From contig NZ_JACHJL010000006.1 of the NCBI RefSeq assembly GCF_014203645.1, positions 248,001 through 312,000 of the forward strand: a stretch of 64,000 nt of DNA. The letters run 5' to 3'. Positions 28,046 through 36,800 of this stretch are shown here, one piece after another; position 1 is the stretch's first letter, and every line of letters begins with the position of its first letter. The notes under the pieces are model-generated. The model was not told where the DNA came from. It saw only the letters and a list, made by a program, of their open reading frames with translations, and made no database searches. The stretch comes from Streptomyces zagrosensis. GTDB lineage: Bacteria > Actinomycetota > Actinomycetes > Streptomycetales > Streptomycetaceae. The position numbers and the translations under genes were made by a program.

Positions 28046-28459
28046 CTAGTTGAGAAGACTCCCTTGTAGTTCCGCGCGGAGGTCCGGGGTGAGGACGCCG
28101 CCCGCGCGGTCAACGAGGAGGGCCATTTCGTAGCCGACGAGACCGATGTCGCACTCGGGGTGAGCGAGCACGGCGAGCGAGGACCCGTCGGTGATGGACA
28201 TGATGAAGAGGAAGCCGCGTTCCATTTCGACCACGGTCTGGTTGACGGAGCCGCCTTCGAAGATGCGGGACGCTCCTGCGGTCAGCGACGTCAGACCGGA
28301 GGCGACGGCCGCCAGTTGGTCGGCCCGGTCGCGGGGGAACCCTTCGGACATCGCCAAAAGGAGTCCGTCGGCGGAGACCACCACCGTGTGGGACACCCCA
28401 GGGGTGTTGTCCACGAAGTTGGTGATCAACCAGTTCAGGTTCTGCGCCGCCTGGCTCAT
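28046..28459 (-). CDS. cvnB2: Conservon roadblock/LC7 protein (CvnB)
   Basis: The 137-residue roadblock/LC7 fold protein starts MSQAAQNLNWLITNFVDNTP and continues VSHTVVVSADGLLLAMSEGF. Roadblock proteins dimerise and act as regulators or GAP-like partners of small GTPases such as CvnD. The ATG at 28459 is chosen because it aligns with the twin gene at 33818; an upstream extension overlaps cvnA. It is almost identical to that twin, with differences mainly at the C-terminus (GGVLTP versus GNVLTP). Confidence 0.94.
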   Translation of the reverse strand: MSQAAQNLNWLITNFVDNTPGVSHTVVVSADGLLLAMSEGFPRDRADQLAAVASGLTSLTAGASRIFEGGSVNQTVVEMERGFLFIMSITDGSSLAVLAHPECDIGLVGYEMALLVDRAGGVLTPDLRAELQGSLLN

Positions 28460-28469
28460 CGGGCTCACA

Positions 28470-31400
28470 CTAACGCTCCTGATCGTAGGTGCTGCCGGGG
28501 CCGAAGCCCTGTTGGTCATGCTGGTCGTGCGTGCTGTTGTCGGCGCCCGCGTTACGCCCCTGCTGGACCCCGCGCCGCAGGTTACTCAACCTGCCGCGGA
28601 TGTCCTCCGGCGCCCGTGAGATCTGCGGGCCACCTTGCTGGCTCTCCTCGGCGGCGCCCTCGACCAGATTGGCCTTCGGGACCCGCCGCGGCAGCCCGGA
28701 GGGGGTCACTCCGCCGGCCTTCGGCTCACGCAACTGCTCGGCGCGGTGCCAGCGCTCGTCGTTCGCCGATTGCCAACCGGAGTCGGCGTGCTGCGGCTTC
28801 TGCTGCTCCGGCTCGGCCTGCTCCTCGGGTGCTGGGTCTGCTGTGTCGGTACGATCCGCCGCCGCAACTGCGGCAGCGGCTGGGTCCACGGCCCCGTCCG
28901 GCTCTTGCCACTGCGTGTCACGACGCGGGAGACCAGCGTCGGTGATCGAGTGGATGCCGCTGGGCGAGGGGCCCGGACGGTGAGACTCTACGCGCTCCAA
29001 GCCGTCTTCCGCAGCGCCCAAAGGGGGTTCCGTTTGGACGTGCGGCGCATGGCCGAAGTGCCCCTCGTACTCACCTGTCGATGACCACTCGCCCTGTTGG
29101 CCAGGCGAGTTGTCCACGGCGTACGGCTGCTGCCCGGTCTCGGACTGGTCCGTATAACCGGCTTCCGGATACGCACCGTTGCGGTAGTTATCGCTCGGGT
29201 AACCGCCGTACTCCGGCAGAGCGCCGGTGTTCTGCTCGGCCCCTACGATCGGACGCTGCGATTGACCAGTGTGCTCCGTGTGCTCCGGCACACCGGGATA
29301 CGGGGCCTGCTGGGCCGCCTCGTACCCGGTGCCGTCACCGTACCCGGCCTCGTACCCGGTGCCGTCACGGTGTTCGGTGCCCTCGTCGTATCCGGACTGG
29401 GCGCCGTATCCGGCCTGGTCTTGGTGACCGGCCCGGTCGTCGTATCCGGCCCCGTCGTATCGAGCGTCGTCGTATCGGGCGCCGTCGTCGTATCCGGACT
29501 GGTCGCCGTAGGGAGCCGGGGCTCCGTCTCCTTGCGGGGCCGCGTAACCGCTGCCGTAGTAAGAGGAGTCCCGTACGGCGTCGTAACCCACCTGGTGACC
29601 GGTGCTCGAATCGGCGCCGTACGCGGCCGAGCCTGCGTCGCCCTGCTGCGCGGCGTCGTGCTTGCTCTCGTACGGGGCGCCGTGCCCGGCCCCGTATGCC
29701 GCGCTGTGCCCGGCCTCGTACGAGGGGTTGTGCGTGGTCTCGTACGGGGCGCCGTGCCCGCTCTCGTAACCCGGGTCACGGAAACCGGAATCGGCAGGAG
29801 CGTGCTGGGCCCCCAGGGCTTGCGGCGCCTGGGTGGTGGGCTGCTCGGGGACTGGCTGGGAGCGCGCGAAGTCGTTTTTGGGTGGCTCGCCGCCCCCGCC
29901 GTGGGTGATCGGCTCGGGCAGCATGACCAGCGAGGTGGTGCCCGCCTGCTCACCCGAGGGGCGCAACTGCACCCGGATGCCGTGTCGGTTGGCCAGTCGG
30001 CCGACCACGAACAGGCCCATGCGCTGGGAGATCGCCACGTCCACGGTGGGCGGGTTGGCGAGCTTGTGGTTGATGTCGGCGAAATCCTCGGCGGTCAGGC
30101 CGATGCCCTTGTCGTGGATCTCGATCATCACCCGGCCATCGGGCAGCCGGGTCGCGGTGACCCGCACCTTGGTCTGCGGCGAGGAGAAGGTGGCGGCGTT
30201 CTCCAACAGTTCGGCCAGCAGGTGCACCAGGTCGGTGACCGCGTTGCCGTGAATCTCGCTTTCCGGTATGCCGGTCAGCTCGATCCGCTCATAGTTCTCC
30301 ACCTCGGACGAGGCCGCGCGCAACACGTCCACCAATGGCACCGGTTGGTTCCAGCGGCGGCCAGGCTCCTCGCCCGCCAGGACGAGCAGGTTTTCGCCGT
30401 TGCGGCGCATGCGGGTGGCCAGGTGGTCCATCCGGAACAGGTTGTCGAGCTGGTCCGGGTCCGCCTCGTTGTTCTCCAGGGTGCTGATCAGCGTGAGCTG
30501 CCGCTCGATGAGGCCCTGGTTGCGGCGCGAAAGGTTGGTGAAGATCGCGTTGACGTTGCCCCGTAGCAGCGCCTGCTCGGCGGCGAGCCGCACCGCCTCC
30601 CGGTGCACCTGGTCAAAGGCGCGGGCGACCTCGCCGATCTCGTCCCTGGTGCTGATCGGAATCGGCGTCACCCGGGTGTCGATCTGGCCCGGCTCGGTAC
30701 GGGAGAGCTGATCGACCAGGTCGGGCAGCCGCCGCTCGGCAACCTCGAAGGCGGCATTGCGTAGCCGACGCATGCTCTGGCTCATGGAGCGGGCCATCAG
30801 CCCGGCCACGATGAATGCGGCCAGCAGCGCGACCAACACGATCGCGGAGTTGACGAAGGTGTCCCGGCGGGCGTCCGACGAGATCTGCGCTGCCTCGTCC
30901 ACCGCCTTATCGACGAGCCGTTGCTCGACCGCGCGGTACGCGTCGAACTTGGCGGTCGAAGCGGCGAACCAGGAGTCAGCAGTGATGCCCTGGGAGCGCA
31001 GCTCGGACGGCTTCGCACCAGAGCTGATCGCCTTGATCATGGCGTCCATCGACGGCGGCGGGGTGTACTTCTCGCCCTTCGCCTCGGCCTTGGCCTTGGC
31101 GTCGGCCACCTGCTTCGCACTGCTCTCCGTGGCCTTTTGCAAGACCGCCTTGAGGTATGCGGTGTCCTCTTCCATGCCGCCGGACTCGAACTCGACCAGG
31201 GCGATCCGCTCCAGGTACGTGTACGAGGCCACGGCGGTCAGTTGCGCCCGCAGGTCCGCTTCCCCGGGCCCCGGCTTGACCAGTAGGTGCGTACCGATGG
31301 AGCGCTGCAACGATTCAGCGGCCTTGGCCAGCGAGATCGCATAGACGGTGCGGCCATAGGAGGTGATGTTGCCGGTGCCAAGGCCCAGCTCGTTGGTGAA

Positions 31401-32003
31401 CTCCATCAACGGATGCTGGACGGTGACGTAGCCCTCTTCCGTCTGCACCCCAGGCAGCCGCACGGTGTACGCGTTTTGCCGCAGCGAGCCCAGCCGAGGC
31501 TCAACGGCGCGGAACGCCTTGAGCCGGCGCTTAAGTCCCGCCTCGCCCGGCATGTCATCGACGCGCTTGTCGAACTCGTCAGCCGCCGCGTCGGTCACGG
31601 TACGGGCCCGCTTGACGTCTTCGGATAGGCCGCCCGTCAGCAGGGGAACGGCGGAGGTGTCTCGCTCGTTTATCAGGGCCTGACCGTACGTCGCGGCGGC
31701 GCGCACCAGGCGGGCGGTGCGTTCGGCGTCCTGCGCCTCGTTCCAGGTCTGCACCGATGAGGCGACCTGGAAGCCACCGAAGACCAGCGCCACCAGGACC
31801 GGGATGAGCAAGATCGCATTCAACCGGACCCGCACTCGCCAGTTGCGCGGCGCCAGTCGGCCGCCGCTGGGCACCGGGGTATCGGGTACGTCTTCGGGCG
31901 ATGCCACCGTGCGCGATGGCGGCGTGAAGTTGCCCCGGGCCTGACCCTGTGGGGTCTGTGGCTGGGGCGATCCCGTCGCGGGCGCCGTTGTGCTTCGCCT
32001 CAC
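28470..32003 (-). CDS. cvnA2: Conservon sensor kinase-like protein (CvnA)
   Basis: This is a 1177-residue membrane protein. After a cytoplasmic N-tail, TM1 is at about 61-82. The extracytoplasmic nitrate/nitrite-sensor-like NIT domain has the INERDTSAVPLL motif. TM2 is at about 383-405, followed by HAMP, and the HATPase_c domain at about 590-705 has ELLENAATFSSPQTK and EIHDKGIGL. A disordered tail of 470 residues is rich in Tyr, Gly and Asp (repeated GYD/GYE/GAPYE elements). It lacks an obvious phospho-accepting H-box, as usual for CvnA. It heads the operon and probably senses an unknown signal for the CvnBCD module. Confidence 0.92.
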   Translation of the reverse strand: MRRSTTAPATGSPQPQTPQGQARGNFTPPSRTVASPEDVPDTPVPSGGRLAPRNWRVRVRLNAILLIPVLVALVFGGFQVASSVQTWNEAQDAERTARLVRAAATYGQALINERDTSAVPLLTGGLSEDVKRARTVTDAAADEFDKRVDDMPGEAGLKRRLKAFRAVEPRLGSLRQNAYTVRLPGVQTEEGYVTVQHPLMEFTNELGLGTGNITSYGRTVYAISLAKAAESLQRSIGTHLLVKPGPGEADLRAQLTAVASYTYLERIALVEFESGGMEEDTAYLKAVLQKATESSAKQVADAKAKAEAKGEKYTPPPSMDAMIKAISSGAKPSELRSQGITADSWFAASTAKFDAYRAVEQRLVDKAVDEAAQISSDARRDTFVNSAIVLVALLAAFIVAGLMARSMSQSMRRLRNAAFEVAERRLPDLVDQLSRTEPGQIDTRVTPIPISTRDEIGEVARAFDQVHREAVRLAAEQALLRGNVNAIFTNLSRRNQGLIERQLTLISTLENNEADPDQLDNLFRMDHLATRMRRNGENLLVLAGEEPGRRWNQPVPLVDVLRAASSEVENYERIELTGIPESEIHGNAVTDLVHLLAELLENAATFSSPQTKVRVTATRLPDGRVMIEIHDKGIGLTAEDFADINHKLANPPTVDVAISQRMGLFVVGRLANRHGIRVQLRPSGEQAGTTSLVMLPEPITHGGGGEPPKNDFARSQPVPEQPTTQAPQALGAQHAPADSGFRDPGYESGHGAPYETTHNPSYEAGHSAAYGAGHGAPYESKHDAAQQGDAGSAAYGADSSTGHQVGYDAVRDSSYYGSGYAAPQGDGAPAPYGDQSGYDDGARYDDARYDGAGYDDRAGHQDQAGYGAQSGYDEGTEHRDGTGYEAGYGDGTGYEAAQQAPYPGVPEHTEHTGQSQRPIVGAEQNTGALPEYGGYPSDNYRNGAYPEAGYTDQSETGQQPYAVDNSPGQQGEWSSTGEYEGHFGHAPHVQTEPPLGAAEDGLERVESHRPGPSPSGIHSITDAGLPRRDTQWQEPDGAVDPAAAAVAAADRTDTADPAPEEQAEPEQQKPQHADSGWQSANDERWHRAEQLREPKAGGVTPSGLPRRVPKANLVEGAAEESQQGGPQISRAPEDIRGRLSNLRRGVQQGRNAGADNSTHDQHDQQGFGPGSTYDQER

Positions 32004-32328
32004 TCGACCAACAACCTCTCGGCGTCGGCACCTGATGTTGTGCCGTTCTCGGCTGAGCCCCTACTGCTCAGTTCAGCGAATTCCAGCACGTGAGGCAGGC
32101 GCATTCCAAACAGTGGCCGCTATGGACAGAGGACTGTCAGCCAGGGAGATAAAAGGGATGTAAAGGGCGACCGCCGGCAAAATTCAGGAAAACTGCATGC
32201 GTAGCGCAATCGCTCGCTTGCGGTACGTGTTGGCCGTGCGGCAATTGTCTGTCGAAACGTTATGAATTTGCTGGCTAGCCGTGGCAAACAACACAACGAT
32301 GGCTGACGCAACTACCTCGTACGTCACG
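32004..32328. other. Gap between the two conservons
   Basis: These 325 bases hold no gene. They are notably AT-richer than the surroundings (for example 32150-32330), as expected for the promoter of the conservon reading leftward from 32003. The end of the other conservon's transcript must also fall here; I see no clear hairpin terminator. Confidence 0.5.
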
Positions 32329-32913
32329 CTACTTGAGTCGGGCCATCAGCGCGTGCTCGACCAGGGTGATGAGCGCGCTCTTGGCCTCGCCTCGGTTCCG
32401 GGCGTCGGTGACGATGATCGGCGTATCGGGGCCGATCTGTAGCGCCTCGCGGACCTCGTCGGGGGAGTAGGGCTGGTGCCCGTTGAAGCCGTTGAGGGCG
32501 ATGACGAAGGGCAGCCCGGAGTTCTCGAAGTAGTCAACGGCGGGAAAGCAGTCGGCGAGGCGGCGGGTGTCCACCAGGACGACGGCACCGATGGCGCCAC
32601 GTACCAGGTCATCCCACATAAACCAGAAACGATCCTGCCCTGGCGTACCAAACAGGTACAGGATCAGATCGTCATCGAGCGTGATGCGGCCGAAGTCCAT
32701 CGCCACGGTCGTCGTGGACTTGTCCTGGACATGGCTTAGATCGTCAATCCCCGCTGATGCGGAGGTCATCACGGCTTCGGTACGCAGCGGGCTGATCTCC
32801 GAGACCGCGCCGACGAACGTGGTCTTGCCCACGCCGAATCCGCCCGCCACCACGATCTTCGCGGAGGTGGTGGAACGGGGGGCCGCCGCGTCATTAGAGC
32901 TTGCGGAGTCCAC
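32329..32913 (-). CDS. cvnD1: Conservon Ras/MglA-like GTPase, second copy
   Basis: The 194-residue GTPase is a close paralogue of the one at 26518. It has the same P-loop VVAGGFGVGKTTFVG, LFGTPGQDRFWFMWDDL and ALNGFN in place of NKxD. Differences cluster in the N-terminal tail (MDSASSNDAAAPRSTTSA) and in a few surface positions (SHVQDKS versus THAPDKT). It overlaps the end of its cvnC by 20 bases, as in the other conservon. It is the last gene of the upstream operon; the numbering follows S. coelicolor gene order. Confidence 0.93.
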   Translation of the reverse strand: MDSASSNDAAAPRSTTSAKIVVAGGFGVGKTTFVGAVSEISPLRTEAVMTSASAGIDDLSHVQDKSTTTVAMDFGRITLDDDLILYLFGTPGQDRFWFMWDDLVRGAIGAVVLVDTRRLADCFPAVDYFENSGLPFVIALNGFNGHQPYSPDEVREALQIGPDTPIIVTDARNRGEAKSALITLVEHALMARLK

Positions 32914-33307
32914 TGAGCACCCTTTCCAGCAGAGTCACATCAGGCGTGCCGCCCGCTTCCGATCCGCCGCCGGGCTGGTGGATTGCCACCATGCCCGCCT
33001 CGGCCAGGTCGGCCACCAGGATGCGTGCCACGCCGAGCGGTATCGCCAGCAGTGCGGACACCTCCGCAACCGACTTGACCTCGCGGCACAGGTGGCAGAT
33101 CCGCTGGTGCTCAGGAAGCAACCCCTGCAAGTGGGCGGGGTCTGCCGTCGTGCTGACCAACGCCTCGATGGCCAGCTGGTAACGCGGCCGGGTGCGGCCC
33201 CCGGTCATCGCGTAGGGACGCACCAGCGGCTGGTCACCTTCGAATCCGTACGACGCATGGTGATGAGAGGCGCCGTACGGGCCGGTTGAGGCAGCGGGCG
33301 GGTTCAT
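32894..33307 (-). CDS. cvnC1: Conservon DUF742 protein, second copy
   Basis: The 137-residue CvnC is mostly DUF742 (LVRPYAMTGGRTRPRYQLAIEAL to VTLLERVLSGLRKL). The ATG at 33307 has GGAGGAACC directly upstream and gives the N-terminus MNPPAASTGPYGASHHHASY. Unlike its paralogue at 27077 it lacks the long Gln/Pro tail, so the two conservons differ most at this component besides the CvnA tails. It is coupled to cvnD by a 20-base overlap. Confidence 0.93.
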   Translation of the reverse strand: MNPPAASTGPYGASHHHASYGFEGDQPLVRPYAMTGGRTRPRYQLAIEALVSTTADPAHLQGLLPEHQRICHLCREVKSVAEVSALLAIPLGVARILVADLAEAGMVAIHQPGGGSEAGGTPDVTLLERVLSGLRKL

Positions 33308-33404
33308 GGTTCCTCCGGTCGGGACAGCAAGCTGATAGTGGTGCCGTCGGTCGGTGCCGGTGGGGGAGCCTGGCGGTGAAGCGTGGACGGACGGTGGACG
33401 GCGG

Positions 33405-33818
33405 TCAGTTGAGCAACGTGCCCTGCAATTCGGCACGCAGGTCAGGGGTCAGGACATTACCCGCGCGATCGACGAGAAGAGCCATTTCGTAGCCGACGAG
33501 ACCGATATCGCAGTCGGGGTGAGCGAGCACGGCGAGCGAGGACCCGTCGGTGATGGACATGATGAAGAGAAAGCCGCGTTCCATTTCGACCACGGTCTGG
33601 TTGACGGAGCCGCCTTCGAAGATGCGGGACGCTCCCGCGGTCAGCGACGTCAACCCCGACGCGACCGCCGCGAGTTGGTCGGCCCGATCACGGGGAAACC
33701 CTTCGGACATCGCCAAAAGGAGTCCGTCGGCGGAGACCACCACCGTGTGGGACACCCCCGGGGTGTTGTCCACGAAGTTGGTGATCAACCAGTTCAGATT
33801 CTGCGCCGCCTGGCTCAT
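33405..33818 (-). CDS. cvnB1: Conservon roadblock/LC7 protein, second copy
   Basis: The 137-residue roadblock protein starts MSQAAQNLNWLITNFVDNTP. It is nearly identical to the copy at 28046 both in protein and in DNA over long stretches, which suggests gene conversion or strong constraint. It sits between cvnA and cvnC in the operon, with 49 bases to the cvnA stop and 97 bases to cvnC. Confidence 0.94.
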   Translation of the reverse strand: MSQAAQNLNWLITNFVDNTPGVSHTVVVSADGLLLAMSEGFPRDRADQLAAVASGLTSLTAGASRIFEGGSVNQTVVEMERGFLFIMSITDGSSLAVLAHPDCDIGLVGYEMALLVDRAGNVLTPDLRAELQGTLLN

Positions 33819-33867
33819 CGGGCTCAACTAACGCTCCTGCTGGTGAAGGGGACCACGACCGCGATAC

Positions 33868-36800
33868 TCATGGCCGACCGTCCGTTCCGGCCTGACGGCC
33901 TTGCTGAATACCGCGTCGAAGGTTGGTCAGCCGCCCGCGTACGTCACTGGGTGCGCGGGAGACCTGAGGGCCGCTGCCCTGTTGGGTGGGCTGCTCCTCG
34001 GCAGTGCCCTCAACAAGGTTGGCGCGCGGCACCCTGCGAGGTAGGCCGGAGGAGGTCACTCCGCCGGCGGCGGGCTCGCGGACCTGCTCGGCCCGTCGCC
34101 AGCGCTCATCGTTGGGGGAGGAGCGCCAAGCCGCGGCCCCGTCGGCGGCGGACGTGGCCGCCGCCCCGGCCCCGTCTGATGCCTGGGAAGTACGAAGCTG
34201 CTGACCGGTGTCGGGCCCTTGGGCCGCCTCCTGCTGGCTGGGCGCGCGCCGGGGCAACAGCGGCGCCGTGGCGGCTGCCGTTGACCGCACGGGCTCGGAG
34301 TGATCGACCGCCCTGGAGCCGTCAGCCTGCGTCGGCTGAACGGGGCCACCTAGCGGGGCGGGCCCCTGCGAGCTACGGAACCAACGCGACTCGATCGTGT
34401 CGAAGATCGGGGTGCCACCGCCGTCGAAGCCCTGAGGAAGCGGCAGTTCGCCGGTGAGGTGGTCCTCCTCGGGCGCTGGGCTCAACTCAGCACGTGGCGC
34501 GCCACCAAGACCCACACCGGGCCCGCCCTGCGGCAGGTGCGCCCCCCCGCGGCCGGGCGGCGGGCCGTTGAAGTCGGGCCGCTCGAACTGCGCGGTGTCA
34601 CCCGGGCCGCCACGCCCGAAGGGGGGCTGCGCGTACTCACCGGTGTCGCTTGGGCGTTGGTAGTTGCCGGTGTCGCTTGGACGCTGGTAGCTGCCGGTGT
34701 CGCCCGGGCCGCCGCGTCCGGTGTCGGGCTGGGCGTACGAGCCGGTGGCTGGGTCGAGGTCGGGCCTCGGATAGCCGCCGGTGTCCTCGGCGCCGGGCTG
34801 GGCGTATCCGCCGGTGTCCGATGGCCGGGGGTACTCACCCGTGTCGGTGGGCTGGGCGTACGCGCCGCTGTCGGTGGGTCGCAGATACCTGCCGGAGTCA
34901 CCGGGGCGGGGGTACTCGCCCGTGTCCGATGGCCGGGCGTACTCGCCGGTGTCCGATGGCCGGGCGTACTCGCCCGTGTCGCTGGGCCGCGGGTATGCGC
35001 CGGTGTCGCCGGGGCGCTCTGCCGGGGCACCGGGCAGAGCGAACTGACCCGTGCCTGTGGGGCGTACGAATGCGCCGGTGTCGTTGGGACGTGGGTAGCC
35101 GCCGGTGTCGTTGGGGCGGGGGTGACTGCCGGTGTCGCCTGGGCCGGCGCGTCCGGTGTCGGGCTGCCCGTATGCGCCGGTGTCGCCGGGGCGGGGGTAC
35201 TCACCCGTATCCGATGGCCGGTGATAAGCACCGGTGTCCGATGGCCGGGGGTATTCGCCCGTATCGCCTAGGCCGCCTGTCGGGCCGGCCGGCAGCGCGA
35301 ACTGGCCGGTGTCACCCGGGCCCCGGTCGGAGGCGGAAGGGCCGGGCCGCTGGGAGGGCAGCGCATACGCGCCGGTGTCTCCGGGGCCGCCACCGACGCC
35401 GCGCGGCTGCGCGTACTCGCCAGTGTCACCTGCGTTCGGCCGGGCGTAGCCGCCGGTGTCTGCGCCGCGCGGCTGCTCGTACTCGCCCGTGTCGCCCGAC
35501 CTGGCTCCGCCGCGCGCATGCTCCGGTACGGAGAACTCGCCCGTGTCCCCGGGGCCGCCGGCGGCGCCGCGCGGGAAGGTGGGCGTGGTGTCGATCTCCC
35601 CGTGGCCGCGCGCATCGCGGTCGGTGGGCCAGTCGTCCGCCGCGGCGGCGCGCCGGGCACCCCAGCTTGAGCCGGGGCGCTGCGATTCACTGTCCGCGGA
35701 CCGCGCGTCGTCGGCGACGGACTCCGGCGCCGTGGGGCCAGGTGCGCCAGGCAGTTCCGCAGCGGGGCCCCGCTGCGGGAGCTGCCGGCGTGATCCTGCT
35801 TCGCCAGAGCGGCCCGCGTTTGCCGGGGCTCCGGTCGGCGGGGCAATGGTGGGTCCGCTGTCCGGCGCTGGTGCCGCGTCCTGGCCACCGCGCGGGGGCA
35901 GCGCCGGACGGTCGCCACCGGGGTCCTGCTCAGGACCGGTGTTCGCGGCGTTGCGCGCGCCCGCCCGGCTGCCACCAAAGAAGTCACCTGTGGCCGCCGG
36001 GACGTTTCCGCCACCGCTGGCCCGGTTGCCGCTGCCACCGCTGCCGAAGAAGTCGCCGGCGCTCGGCGCACTGCCCCCCGCCCCGTTGTTGGGCACCGAG
36101 GCGCCTACGGGGCGGGTCGGAAGGCCGCTACTGGTAGCGCCGCCGCGCGGGGGCTGACCGCTGCTCGGGCCGCCGGGTGCTGCCGGGCCGCCGGTGTTGC
36201 CGCCGGCCGGCCTGCGCGGCGCCGAGCCGTTGCCAAGCTCCGCGCGCGGGCCCGCAGCGGGCACCTGGCGGCGCGGACCGGTGGCGGTCAGCCCGGCCGC
36301 ACCGTTGCCGCCCGGGCCACTTGCCTGACCACCGGCCTGAGCGCCCGGCTTGCCGAGCGCGGGCGTGGCCGAACCTGGGGCACCAGACGACGTCGGAGGG
36401 GTCTTCTTGCCGCCGCCCTGCGCCACATCGACCGGCAGCATGACGAGCGCGGTCGTACCGCCCGAGTCGGACGGCCGGAGCTGGATGCGGATGCCGTGCC
36501 GCAGCGACAGGCGGCCGACCACGAACAGGCCCATGCGACGCGAGACCGAAACGTCCACGGTGGGCGGGCTGGCCAGCCGCTCGTTGATCGCCGCCAGGTC
36601 CTCGGGGGAGAGGCCGATGCCGGTGTCGTGGATCTCCACGAGCACCCGGCCGTCAGGCAACGCATGCCCGGTGACCTTGACCTTGGTCTGCGGTGAGGAG
36701 AAGGAAGTCGCGTTCTCCAACAGCTCGGCGAGCAGGTGCACCAGGTCGTTGACGACCCGGCCCGCAACCTCGGTGCCGGGCACCGAGCTGAGCTCGATCC

